Source: Plectosphaerella cucumerina (Eukaryota; Ascomycota; Sordariomycetes; Glomerellales; Plectosphaerellaceae). From it: a stretch of DNA of 64,000 nucleotides. The notes beneath the pieces were generated by a model, which was given only the letters and a program-made list of their open reading frames with translations, was not told the DNA's origin and did no database searches. Positions 1 through 10,943 of the stretch are shown here, one piece after another (positions within the stretch are counted from its first letter, which is position 1; every line of letters starts with the position of its first letter). The position numbers were made by a program, and so were the translations under genes. The DNA is taken from NCBI GenBank assembly GCA_020746995.1, contig JAGPXD010000003.1, positions 2,108,001 through 2,172,000 on the forward strand, written 5' to 3'.

Positions 1-641
1 CGACGCCTGTAAGACCCCGGGCCTTTGACGGTACCTGTACCTAGGTGTATCGAACTGGCGAACCCCGCCGGTCCTGAAGCTCCGTGTCCCAGGCCATCCG
101 CACCTCACCCTCTTCCCTCCCTTCACTTTGCCTCGACTGGCCAGGTAGAAAAATTGCGCATTTTGCATATAGCTCAGCCAGCGTACCTTTTTAATTCTGC
201 ATCGTCCTCGGGAGATCTCCTGCAAGGCCCGTGACCCTCGACACACAAGCATCTGCAGCAGAGCGTCGACGAACTGCTAAAACCTCAAGCTTGGCTTAGC
301 ACCATCAGTAGCTTGGATCGGCACTGGCTATCGATTGCCCAGAAACCTGGAAAAAAGACCCCGCCTCTTCACCCAAACAGCTCCCGTCCAGCATCTCACC
401 GGACACAAAGCTCCCCCGCCGCCCGTGCTCCCCCAGCAAGCTCCATACCGTACTGGGTCCTGTTGCAAAACGTCACTCCGGCATCAAACAATCCGCCCGC
501 CTCGTCTTGCTCCGATCACCTGAGCAACTTGCGCCAAAGAACTGACTCCTCCTGTTCGTGAAGAAAAGGAAGCTTCCCAGCTTCAGACCACGGCACTGTT
601 TGGACCTATCCCTTTCAGCGACAACAACTACCGTCGCCACC
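1..641. other. 5' flank of the trehalose-6-phosphate synthase gene
   Basis: No convincing coding region is seen. The stretch is pyrimidine-rich, and its last part must hold the promoter and 5' leader of the gene starting at 642. The start-codon context there (CGCCACC before ATG) is a strong fungal initiation context. Short open frames in this stretch lack conserved features. Confidence 0.5.
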
Positions 642-2304
642 ATGCCTGCTCTCCTCGAGCAAGACGCCGCTCCCGGCCGCCTGCTCCTCCTCTCCAACCG
701 ACTCCCGATCACTATCAAGAGGTCTGAGGATGGCCAGTACTCATTCTCCATGTCGTCTGGCGGCCTCGTCACCGGTCTCAGCGGCCTGTCCAAGACCACC
801 AGCTTCCAGTGGTACGGCTGGCCTGGCCTCGAGGTTCCCGAGAACGAGGTCGCGGGCATGAAGGATCGCCTCAAGAGCGAATACGGCGCGCATCCCGTCT
901 TCATCGACGACGAGCTCGCCGACCGTCACTACAACGGCTTCTCCAGTGCGTTCTCATGTCCACGCTCTCCCTCGCGCAAACCTTGCTAACTAGCGCCTCC
1001 CTTCAGACTCGATCCTCTGGCCACTCTTCCATTACCACCCCGGTGAGATCACATTCGACGAGAACGCATGGAGCGCATACCAGGAGGTCAACCGCCTGTT
1101 CGCCAAGACCGTCGTCAAGGACATCCAGGACGGCGACATGATCTGGGTTCACGACTATCACCTGATGCTGCTCCCCGAGATGCTCCGCGAGGAGCTCGGC
1201 AACACAAAGAAGAATGTCAAGATCGGCTTCTTCCTCCACACGCCCTTCCCTAGCTCCGAGATTTACCGCATCCTGCCCGTCCGCGAATCGCTCCTCCTCG
1301 GCATCCTGCACTGCGACCTCATCGGCTTCCACACCTACGACTACGCCCGCCACTTCCTCTCCTCCTGCTCCCGTATTCTGTCCACCCCCACTACGCCCAA
1401 TGGCGTCGATTTCAACGGTCGCTTCGTCACTGTGGGGGCCTTCCCCATAGGTATCGACCCCGAGAAGTTCGTCGACGCCCTGCAGAAGCCCGTCGTCCAG
1501 AAGCGCATCGAGGCCCTCGCACGCAAGTTTGAGGGCGTCAAGATCATCGTCGGCGTTGACCGTTTGGATTACATCAAAGGCGTGCCCCAGAAGCTGCACG
1601 CACTCGAGGTTTTCCTTACGGAGCACCCCGAGTGGATCGGAAAGATTGTTCTTGTCCAGGTCGCTGTGCCCTCGCGTCAAGATGTCGAGGAGTACCAGAA
1701 CCTCCGTGCCGTATGCAACGAGCTTGTCGGCCGCATCAACGGGCGCTTCGGCACCATTGAGTTCATGCCTATCCATTTCCTGCACCAGTCCGTTGCCTTT
1801 GAGGAGCTGACCGCTCTCTACGCCATGTCCGACGTCTGCCTCGTCTCTTCGACCCGAGACGGCATGAACCTTGTCTCTTACGAGTACATCGCAACCCAGC
1901 GCCAGCGCCACGGCGTCATGATCCTCTCCGAGTTCACCGGCGCTGCCCAGAGCCTCAGCGGCTCTCTCATCGTCAACCCCTGGAACACCGAGGAGCTTGC
2001 CAACGCCATCCACGACGCAGTCACCATGTCGCCCGAGCAGCGCGAGGCCAACTTCAAGAAGCTCGAGCGCTACGTCTTCAAGTACACCTCGTCTTGGTGG
2101 GGCCAGTCGTTCGTCTCTGAGATGACTCGCCTCAGCGCCGAGACCTCGCAGCCCAAGATGATTCGCAATGTCAGCGGTAGCGTCGTCTCCGGGAGCGGGA
2201 CCGTCAAGCCTTCGACCCCGCTGGCGCCCATCACCGAGGGCGCCAAGCTTGAGGAGAAGGGAAAGGAGGTCGAGGGTGAAGCTGCTGCTGAGCCTACGGC
2301 TTAA
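642..2304 (+). CDS. TPS1: alpha,alpha-trehalose-phosphate synthase (UDP-forming), Tps1
   Basis: Cytosolic GT20-family enzyme that joins UDP-glucose and glucose-6-phosphate to give trehalose-6-phosphate, the first step of trehalose synthesis. Two exons are read: 642-945 and 1007-2304. The intron is 946-1006 (61 bp, GTGCGT..CAG, branch TTGCTAAC). The product is 533 residues, the usual length of a stand-alone fungal Tps1. Visible motifs are SNRLPIT (about residue 18), the GGLVTG loop (about 40), HYHPGE after the splice, WVHDYHLMLLP, the substrate-binding stretch GVDRLDYIKG, and STRDGMNLVSYEYIA in the nucleotide-sugar half. There is no phosphatase (TPP) domain. The C-terminal 60 residues are a low-complexity Ser/Glu/Ala tail. 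The start was chosen because the next upstream frame has no conserved sequence and the Kozak context is strong. The gene is convergent with the Zn2Cys6 regulator downstream. Confidence 0.97.
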
Positions 2305-2741
2305 GCATCCCGAACCCGACGTATGATAAATGGAGAAAATGAACACCCCCTGAGCCGGGCCACAACAGCTCACGACATGTTAGAAGCCGCCGTTCATGCG
2401 GAGCACGAGGAAATGGATTCTACAAATTGGAATTGGAGTTCAGGGGATAGGATAGGATGGTGGTGACGGGCAGGGGCGGAAACGTCTCTCCCTGTCATCA
2501 CAGCAGGGCGTTATATGGGATTTGCCTGCGAGTATTGAATTTTGCTTCATCACTCTGTTCTGGATCGTATAATGCCCTGACTGTACAGTGCTGCGCATTG
2601 CATGGCAGTGATTTGGCTACTAATGCAGCGGCTTCGTGCGGCTGTCGGCTTGCTCGCTGCCCACTGCCGAAGGATGGGAACCTCATGACTAACCAAGCGG
2701 TGATGGGTATCTGGGCAAAAACCAGCACGACGTGTGGCCGC

Positions 2742-4850
2742 TCAGAACAAGTTGATGGCCTGGGCTTTGATCATCATGATCTCATCTCGCAATCGGGCCA
2801 AAAAGGGAGGCTCAGGAAGCCCGATGCGCTTTGTCGCGAAGTGATCTACTCTACTCTGCCACGCCGCGAGCAGCAGATTCCCGATTGTCATCTTGTCCTT
2901 CTCGCCAAGGTCCCAGAGCTCTTCATGATGACGGTACATCCTGTCCACCAGCGCCCACGCCCGGTCAGCCAGGGAGCCGGAGACTCGGGCTTGCAGCTGA
3001 GCTGCGAGGATGCAGCACGCTTCGACGTTGAGATCGAGGTTTGTGTACCAGGCGAACTCGGGGCCGCATTTTTCCCTGTTGTCCATCATGTTTTCCATGG
3101 AGATGATGCTGATGCGGAAGAGATTGTCTCTTGGGCTGTGGACCTCGACTCCCCATTCGGGCGTCTCTTCCATAGGTTCTGTTGCGAGCTTCAGACCCTT
3201 GATCGCGGCGGTGCGGCCGTTGATAACCAGGGCGTGTAGCGGATTTGTGGCGGGTTCGGGCAGGCCCGTCACCGGAGATGCCAGCTCACGCTCTAACTGC
3301 TGGAGGACCTCGAGCATGGTGTCTAGGTCCATGAAGGTGGGCGACTTCTCGGAGGTGGCTGTGGAGCCCTTGCCCGAGATGATGGCGTCGACAGAGCTCG
3401 AGCTGCCCCTTTGCAGGAGGAAGAGGCTGGTGAGCTCGTAAGATGCATGGCAGTAGGTCATCTCGGTAAACCCGACTCGCGCCGTCGGCTCCTCGGTCAT
3501 TTCGGGGTCGAGATCATCGTCGTTGATGTTAAGGGGAAGGCGGGCTTCCCTATTCCGTGGAAGGAGGAGAGTACCGAGCCCGCTTCTGATTGACTCCCTG
3601 ACGTCGAGTTGGATGAGCATCCACCAAAGACGCCTCCGCATTTCGGTCTCAAATACGGAAAGTTGCGCTCGGGTACCGTCGATGTGAATGCCGAGTCGGT
3701 AAGCCATGTTGATCAGTAGGCCGTTGAAGACCCAGGGATTAGCAGTCCCATGAGGAGTCCTTTGGACTAACTACTGATGGTGAGCTTATGCCGCTTTTTC
3801 GAGGAGAGAGCTCGAGGCAATGGAGCTACGAACCGAGTAAAGAGCAAGGCTTCTCAGCGTATCGAGGTTGTAGTTGGTCAGGTAAGAGTACTGGGCCAAG
3901 GCGGCCCTGAAATTTGCCGAGTATGCAGCGATGGTGTCTTCCTTGCTGCGGCCGAGGAGATCCCAGTGCTCCGTCTTCGAGAGGGCCAGAGAAGCCACGA
4001 TGAACATGGAGAATAGGAGCCCCTTTGTCTGAGGGGGCATGTTTCGGAACCCGGCAGCGGCGTCAACGATGTTGGGGCGAAAGGAGGGGGCATGGATGAT
4101 TTTGGTGACGGGATCGACTCTGTCGAGAAAGACGCGCCATAGCACAATGACTTCGTTGGGAGGCGGGATGAAAGGGCAGACGAGGCCTCTGGTAGATGAG
4201 TGGTGAGCTTGAGAGGGTAGCCATGTCGCCTGTTCGGCCTCGACCTGCTGGATGGCCTGTACTGTGGGAAGCTATGCGACGCACTCGTGTAAGCTGTGTG
4301 TGTTGGAGTTGCAGGGGTGGTTGTTCACACTCGCTTACATCCCGAAACACAGCTGCCGATTTGTCCGAGTCCCGGAACTCAACGCCGGATGGTGTCTGTA
4401 CCAGGTAGCCAGGAGATGAATGGTTCTCGTCGGCCTCTGGTTCCGCCCCTGGAGAGTCCGCTGCTGCTGCCGCTGTGACGGCGGCCTTTTCAGACCCAAC
4501 GCATTGCCTCAAAAGGGCCTCAAGACCAGCAAGTCGATCGTGGAGTTCGTGGTGGTTCCGGCGTCTTGGCCTCCTGGGCGGTCCTGGGCCTGGCAGCTCG
4601 CACTGACGTCCGCCCTAGAAGGAGTGTAAGTAACGGAGGGGGATCTCCCCACGGGCAAACGCACCAATATGCATGATAGACAGGGGTGTTCTCTGTCACA
4701 CTTGATCTTCCGGCGGCGGCACTCGATGCAGGCCAGCTTCCGGCGCTGGCCGGACCGCTCGGAGGACGGGCCGGGGTCCGGTGGCAGGCGGTTATCGGAC
4801 TCGGAGGCCGCGCTCAGGTAACCACCCACTTCCGGGCTGCTGAGAGACAT
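2742..4850 (-). CDS. Zn2Cys6 fungal-specific transcription factor
   Basis: Nuclear DNA-binding regulator with an N-terminal binuclear zinc cluster and a fungal_trans middle region. Four exons are proposed, descending: 4850-4665, 4614-4339, 4256-3830 and 3766-2742. The introns are 50, 82 and 63 bp, and the product is 637 residues. Splicing intron 1 at TTCTAG completes the cluster: cysteines at 41, 44, 51, 57, 60 and 67, spaced C-x2-C-x6-C-x5-C-x2-C-x6-C. A Pro/Arg linker and a short Leu-rich heptad stretch follow. The middle region carries LWRVFLDRVDPVTKIIHAPS and, after intron 3, GTANPWVFNGLL plus MAYRLGIHIDG and RRRLWW, the hallmark of the fungal_trans domain. The third intron boundaries are the least certain, because GTAGCT was chosen over an adjacent GTTCGT donor on reading phase. 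Target genes cannot be told from sequence. Confidence 0.88.
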
Positions 4851-6101
4851 ACTGTGAGGTCTGCAAGGGCGTCTTGGTGAGTTTTCTGGGTCTTTCTGGG
4901 CGTCATTACTCCCTCCAACGGCAACTACTGTGCAAGCCGGGTGAACGGCCGGCGAAAAGGCAGCAAACGGCGGAGGCGGTTACGGACGGACACGACTCGC
5001 CAGGCCGAACCCGAGAACGTTAGAGCGTCCGCCACGTTGTAAATAACCCCCCGGCCGGCAGGCCGACCGAAGCCATATCATCCATCAAAGCCGGAGGCCG
5101 CCTACCGGTCTGCCTTGACGGGCCGGACACGGACAATTTTTTACACCCGAGATCCGTCTCCGGACCCGCTTTTCGGCCGGTAGAGACGGTGCACCGTTGA
5201 AATACGCCTCGCCGGGAAATGAGACGCGTGTCCCTGTAACTCGCCTGCCTAGAATCACGGACCGTAAAACCTTCAACTTTACGATATTTACGACGCCCGC
5301 AGCCAGCACCCGCGCGCCAAGCGATATTTCTCTGACGTCGCACCGGCCGCCGTCGCGGTGTCAGGCGTCTTGGCTTCCCGGCAGTGCTGCCCCCTGCGCT
5401 TCATCGTCCCATCTTCCGGCGTCTGCTGGCATTTTCGATGTTTACGACGAGCCCTATGGCCCTGTACAGCTGAAAACATGCGGGAACCCTGCCCCTTTTG
5501 AGCAATCAGAGGTTAGACTTTCGATGCCGAGCCGGCCACGGCAGCTTTAATGTCAAGATTGGACCCGTTTCGGGGCAGTGCTGTTAACGCGGCGCCTGCC
5601 CTACGGGAGGAGACCCCAGATCCCCACGTTGACCTCATGTGAAGGCATTGGCTGACGAGGAAAGATCTTTTGCGGCTCGTCGATATGATGTCTCGACGAT
5701 GGCGTTTGTCGCCCGGCTTGTGGAGCCCCTTTTTTCTTTCCTCCTCGAGACCCCCACTCTATAGCCTCAACCGAATGCTGTGCTCCCTGGCGTCACATCG
5801 ATAACCCTATGCCTGTTCACCTGAACAACACGTTGTTGGCATGTCGTTGATCCTGCCTCAGCCCCTTTGGCTCCAGGCTCCAATGCGTCACATTGCTGGG
5901 CAAGGAGACGTAGGCCGGCGGGCTTTGCTTGTCCGGCCGCCAAGCTTGTCAAACTCCTGGGTACGAGTATCTCAAGGTGACCTATTGAAAAGAAGGTAAA
6001 GTATGACCTAGACAAATGCAGTCAGAGATACCTCGAATTCATCATCGTACTCTTCACAAACATCCCAAGCAGTCCCTTTGCTACACGGCATCATCCTCGT
6101 C
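4851..6101. other. intergenic region between the Zn2Cys6 regulator and the RTA1-like gene
   Basis: This is 1.25 kb of divergent-promoter space. The left part (about 4920-5560) is very GC-rich with many CCGG/GGCC runs. No frame shows a conserved protein. At 6016 an ATG opens an out-of-frame ORF that overlaps the start of the RTA1-like gene. Confidence 0.5.
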
Positions 6102-7177
6102 ATGTCGAACAACGAACCCTTCATCCCAACCTACGAGACCTGCAATGAGGTCTCGCCCCAATGCCCCGTCGAAGCCACCATCTACGGCACAGAGCTCTCC
6201 TACGGCGCAGCCCTCTTCTTCGCCATTGCTTTCTTCCTCTGCTTCCTCATCCAGCTATACTTCGGCATCAGGGCGAGAACATGGTCCTTCATGATCTGGC
6301 TTGGCCTAGGCACCGGCTTCGAGGCCCTCGGCTACTATGAGCGCACCAAGGTCGCAAGGAACGCCTGGGCCATGAACCCCTTCATCATCCAGTACTTGAC
6401 ACTCCTCCTTTCTCCGACACTTGTCGCCGCAGCCATCTCCGTCCTGTGCAAGCATACCGTGCTATGGTACGGCGCCCAGTGGTCTGTCCTACGGCCCAAG
6501 CTCTACCCCTGGGTCTTTGTCGGCACAGACTTCATCTCCATCGGCGTTCAGATCATCGGCGGCGGTGCCGTTGCCGCGAGCGCTTCAGGCCATGGTGGCA
6601 AGACGGTTGCTCGTCTCGGCGAGATCATGGTCATCGGGGGCGTGGCTTTCCAGGTCGTCAACATGTTGGTATGCACGGCTCTGATGGCCGCCTACTACAT
6701 CAGACGTCGCAAGTCCACTACAAAGGCTAGCCAGCCCCCCGCCAGCGCAGTTACCCCTGGCGGCATTGCCCTGTCTCGCGATACCGCGTCGGAAGGAGAG
6801 GCCGCCAAGGTCCGCGTATTCGTCATTGCCATGAGCGTTGCTTACATTGCAATCATCATCCGGTGCACCTATCGGTTTGTTACCCCTCTGTCCCTTGGGA
6901 CATCACATTTCCCATGGAAGAGATTGGAGCTAATAGCGTACCTCACAGATTTACGGAGAACATTCCCGCCATCAAGAGGCAGGTCATGCAGAACGAGCCC
7001 CTGTTCCTGGCGCTGGACGGCGGCATGCTCCTCGTTGCCATCGGCGCCGCTACCTTCCTGCATCCCTGGAAATTCTTCCCCTTCCTGGGCGTGAAGCCTA
7101 ACAGCGAGAGTTATTGGCGCATCAACAACATGGAGATGCAGGCGCAGCAGCATGGAGGAGGTCGGGCGCGCCAGTAG
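6102..7177 (+). CDS. RTA1-like seven-transmembrane protein (lipid-translocating exporter family)
   Basis: Integral membrane protein of the fungal RTA1/RTM1/RSB1 family. Members are linked to resistance to toxic lipids and sterol-binding drugs and to sphingoid-base export. Exons are 6102-6874 and 6949-7177. The intron is 6875-6948 (74 bp, GTTTGT..CAG), and the product is 333 residues. About seven hydrophobic segments are visible: FFAIAFFLCFLIQLYF, MIWLGLGTGFEALGYY, IIQYLTLLLSPTLVAAAIS, FVGTDFISIGVQIIGGG, VIGGVAFQVVNMLVCTAL, VFVIAMSVAYIAIIIR and LALDGGMLLVAIGAATF. Family landmarks are E..GY..R in segment 2, the LLSP motif, the TD..S..Q.IGGG helix and RCTYR before the intron, then LALDGGMLL near the end, where the family usually reads DG. 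The true substrate is unknown. Confidence 0.92.
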
Positions 7178-7803
7178 GTTTCTTGGAATAGGTACCGGTC
7201 GGTGTTGGGGTTCTGCGCCGAAAAGGGGCGCTCGAGAATGGATGCGAGATCTGCTGCTCTCACAGGCTGGCTACAAAGCCTCACCACTTTTCACATAATG
7301 TATCATTTCATAGCATTGCCCGTCAATCATTGACGGATCTAGACTCATTTACTATTAAGCGCCGCTGGCCCTTCGAGTGCCTTCGGTCGGAACTCAGGGA
7401 TCTTCAGTTGGGCATTTGGAAGACGTTGGCACATCATGGTCTGGGCTGCTGCCTTCCGACGATTATATTATCCAACTGCTTCCTCTGTATTATATGCTTG
7501 AAATTTCAAATAATTCTCCGACGTGAGAAAACGGGCGACGCTGAAAAGTCAAGAGTCAGGCTTGCACGATTGTTACCCCTAAATTCCGGAGAAACCCATT
7601 GCTTAGAAATCCACGGCTCACCTTAACAATGCTGTCTAGGTATACGCGGGATTACTTGAAATCGGCCTAATAGCCAATAGAAACACTTCATATCTTTCCC
7701 GTCTCCAAGGCTGTTTGTATCCAAAGTCCCGCCCCCGCTTGTTGTTCCCCTCTGTACACCCGACTGCTTCTCATTGTCCGAACCCCCTGATTGTTACCCC
7801 AAT
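7178..7803. other. intergenic, no gene seen
   Basis: This holds the 3' flank of the RTA1-like gene and the upstream region of the small bZIP gene. It is noticeably more AT-rich than neighbouring coding DNA. Open frames here lack ATG starts or conserved features. Confidence 0.4.
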
Positions 7804-8243
7804 ATGTCTACAAGCTCCCGACCAAGTCAAAATATTTCAGAGGTCGATGACCACCGGAGAATGCAAAATAGACTCGCCCAGCGGAGACATCGCCGTAAGT
7901 CAAACACAAGCACACTTCGTCGGCGGCAGCCTGACCAGGTCGAACAGAAGAAAAGGCTCTTCAAAAGCAGGCGGCTCTTGAGCAGCAGCAGCAGCAGCAG
8001 CAGCCCACACTCGGTTTCGGTACGCTACCGGTGACCCCTGACTATGGCGGATCCTCCATGATGCCGGCCGATGACATGCCTTTTGACACCTTCGCCAAGG
8101 GTAGATTGAGGTTGAAGAGCAAAGGCAGGAAATTAGCAGACAAGCTGGTCGAAGGGGTTTGGCGTTTCGGCGAAGTGGGGCGGCTCAGAATAGCACCAGA
8201 GCGCGTCGACCCCGCTTTCGGGCGATATCTGCTGATAAGATAG
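7804..8243 (+). CDS. very small bZIP-type protein (basic region, weak zipper, polyQ)
   Basis: Proposed exons are 7804-7894 and 7939-8243, with a 44-bp intron (GTAAGT..CAG, branch GCCTGAC). The product is 131 residues. The N-terminus ends in HRRMQNRLAQRRHR, a clear fungal bZIP basic region with the N-x7-R signature (N22, R30). The exon break right after it is a common intron position in fungal bZIP genes. Splicing avoids a TGA and brings in a helical KALQKQAALE segment followed by seven glutamines (CAG repeats) and LPVTPDYGG. A regular leucine heptad is lacking, so dimerisation is doubtful. The last 45 residues look unconserved, so the gene may be truncated or have a further 3' intron starting near 8100. 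It lies 280 bp before a HET pseudogene. Function is unknown beyond likely DNA binding. Confidence 0.5.
7983..8003 (+). repeat. (CAG)7 trinucleotide repeat encoding polyglutamine
   Basis: Seven perfect CAG units in the reading frame of the small bZIP gene encode seven glutamines just after its helical region. Such tracts vary in length between isolates. Confidence 0.8.
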
Positions 8244-8521
8244 TAGCCACATCCGTGGAGGAATTCAACTCAAACTCAACACAACCCAAACCAACCCCCG
8301 GCAGACATTAGGCAAGACCCGAGTCCGCCTCTCATCCACTCACTGCCTTCACCTATCGTGCAGGTTTAAGCAACAGTCATTCCGCCGTGCTTGGCTCCAT
8401 AGCGAGAATCACGCTACTGCACTCTGGCTTTCAACTGGCAACCACCTGCCTTTTGGAACAGTCCCGTCTCTCTTCTCTCTCAGATTTTCCAAGAAAATCG
8501 GACACTTGCGGGTGAAATATA

Positions 8522-10369
8522 ATGGCAAAGTACCAGTACTCTTCACTCGCGTTGGTAGGCTATATTCGCCTCCTAAGGCTCCATGCCGGCGCAGAAGGGG
8601 ACGCGTTATCCGGTGATTTGGTGACAACCACCCTAAGCGAAACGCTGCCGTTTGCCGCGTTGTCCTACGTTTGGGGCAATTCGCAGCCCCGCAAAGCAAT
8701 TCACTGCTCGGGCCTTAGAGTTGAGATCGGTCTAAACCTGTAAAACGCCTTGCAAGATCTTCGACGGCCAGGTTATGACGTACTTTTGTGGGCAGATGGT
8801 ATATGCATCAACCAAGACGATACTGTCGAGCGCAGCCAACAGGTCAAGATGATGGGCGACATCTACGCCGCAGCGTCCCGTATATTCATCTGGCTTGGCA
8901 AAGAAGCGGATGAGATCAAGATGGCCTTTGGCTGGCTGCGCAGATTCAACACCGTTACCGACTCGTTAGGGTTCGAAACGTCCGTATCCGAAGATGGCAC
9001 AGACTTTATCACCAGGGCTCGGTTCGACAGAATTCTGTAAGTCGCATTCGACAAACACCGCACAACTGCATTTCGGCATATCTGGGCTCTGCTTAATCGT
9101 TTATGGTTCACACGGAAGTGGGTTATCCAAGAACTGGTGAAGTCGCAAGAGCCACTGATGATGGCTGGCAAGTCAACACTCTTATGGGCGGTATTGGCTT
9201 ATTGGATCAACTTCCTCCATTGGTGTCTAAGCCTGAAGGATGAATTTACGCTACTCTGCCTACGGCCTCTGGAAGCGGGTGCGAGATCACTGGGAATGGG
9301 TATATTGCGAGCTATAATCCTTATGCGGATTACGGCGTAAGAAACCCAACTCTTAATGTTTCTCGTAGCTAAGACGCTAGAGTTTAAATGTACCGACCCC
9401 CGCGATCACGTCTTTTCGATGCTGGGGATTGCATCCGACGCAAATCGCTTCGACCTCATCGACTACCGAAGCCCAACAGAAAAGGTCTACCGAGAGCTGG
9501 CGTATTCTTGTCTCTCCGACAGCATCTGCCTTAAGTTGCTTTGGTCCCTCGCCTCTCGAACGCCCCTGACGCGCCGGGTGTGTTCTTGGGTGCCTAATAT
9601 TGGAAACTTGGCGGCGGACAGGTACGGGAGCTGTTTGGCCACCCAGTTCTCGGTTCAACAGGAGAGAGACTACGACGCTGCCGGGGATACAGTGTTGCAA
9701 GCGCGAAATGAAGGAAACACACTCGTCATCAGGGGCAGAATTGTGGACAGACTTCAACGTGTTGGGTCGGACAACCAAAGGCTTGCTGACGTTAGTATCC
9801 TTGACAATATGATGAGCGGGAACGTTAATTCTTTCCGTGATAATATTCAGCGGATGATGCGGTAGAGGTTCGAATGGTTCCGAGAATGTCTGGCTATTAT
9901 TAAGCATACAAAGTCGGTTAATGAGGAGGAAGTCTTTCGAAAGGCGCTATTGGACGACATCGTTATTAAAAAAGAGGTGCATAAGAGTCTGTCTGTGGCC
10001 AGAAACGAATTTCCCGAGCAAATGACTCTCTATCAAGCCATGGCGTACGAAACCGACCACTATAGCTGGTTACGCTCCGTTCGGAAAAGCATTAACCTCG
10101 AATCGAGCGGTCTTCTGGAAAGCATGCAAATGGAAAAATTGCAGCGACGGTTTGGAAGTACGGACCAGGGGAGAATAGGTTGGGTACTATTGATCGCTAA
10201 CGAGGGAGACTTCATCTGCATCTTTGACGGTATGGAGCTCCCGTACGCCATTCGTCCAGCGGTAGACGGCCGATATGCTCTTGTCGGGGAATGCATCATT
10301 GATGGAATAATGATGGGCGAGACAGTGGGGTTGTCTCCTACCGTTTCGCAAGAGATCACGCTTGAATAA
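8522..10369 (+). pseudogene. HET-domain (heterokaryon incompatibility) pseudogene with four in-frame stops
   Basis: One reading frame of 616 codons runs from ATG 8522 to TAA 10367-10369 with no frameshift, but it is broken by TAA at 8741, 9038 and 9338 and TAG at 9863. HET-domain landmarks on both sides of the stops are PFAALSYVWGN, LLWADGICINQDD, ERSQQVKMMGDIYAAA, IFIWLGKEAD, WVIQEL and CTDPRDHVFSMLGIA. The C-terminal GECIIDGIMMGE is also typical, so the gene end is preserved. Intact HET proteins trigger vegetative incompatibility and cell death when unlike strains fuse. All four stops can be explained by C-to-T change of CAA or CAG, the CpA-to-TpA change made by RIP. The GTAAGT at the second stop resembles a splice donor, but splicing there would remove conserved WALLNRLWFTRKW. 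Truncated N-terminal peptides (73 residues) are all that could be made without readthrough. Confidence 0.9.
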
Positions 10370-10943
10370 TAAGCATTCTCCGTCTCACGACTGGATGCTA
10401 TTGCAGTTCCAGTGTGATCGTTTCTCTCGGGCTTCTCCGTTGTTCTCTGTTGTCTGTGACGCTAGGAGGTTGCGGGTCGGCCGCGCTGTGCATCCTGTCA
10501 ACTGTTGTCGCGTTGTGCTCCCGAATCTGCTGCTTAATAGGAAGGAGGTGCATTTCAACGTCCAGTGCTGGGGAACAACGTCTCCTTAAAGGCGCCACTC
10601 ATCTTTTGCTCGCACATACCTCTTTGAACCCGAGAGAAGAAAGCCCGGCGTCCGATTGCAGGTGCGAAGTACCTGCCGGATAGGCCCAGGGGGATGCATC
10701 TTGCAGAATGCGGATATGTGGAGCCCCTGTAGCGGATCGGCGGGGAGGTGCAGGGGACAAAGCACTCGGACGCGACTTGTCGCGAAGCTTTGTAGAGCTA
10801 GGTTCCTTCCAAGACGCCCATCTCGTTGTCGAGTCCGCAGTACATCAACTTCAAAGGACATGAGAATACGCCCTGGAAATCGCTGCTTTCAACGAGACAA
10901 CTCCTGCTCGTAACATCACAGCAAGGCGCGCCGTCCCGACAAC
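10370..10943. other. intergenic / promoter of the HIRIP3-like gene
   Basis: No conserved coding frame is seen. The last 60 bases are the AC-rich leader leading to ATG 10944 in context CGACAAC. Confidence 0.4.

Noticed and set aside
1003..2373. 456-codon open frame on the minus strand
   Set aside because: It lies exactly opposite the TPS1 coding exon, where C-ending codon bias removes stops from the complementary frame. It has no conserved features.
9037..9120. Intron starting at GTAAGT over the second stop of the HET gene
   Set aside because: Removing it would delete the conserved WALLNRLWFTRKW block that is in frame on the 3' side, and the other three stops have no such explanation.
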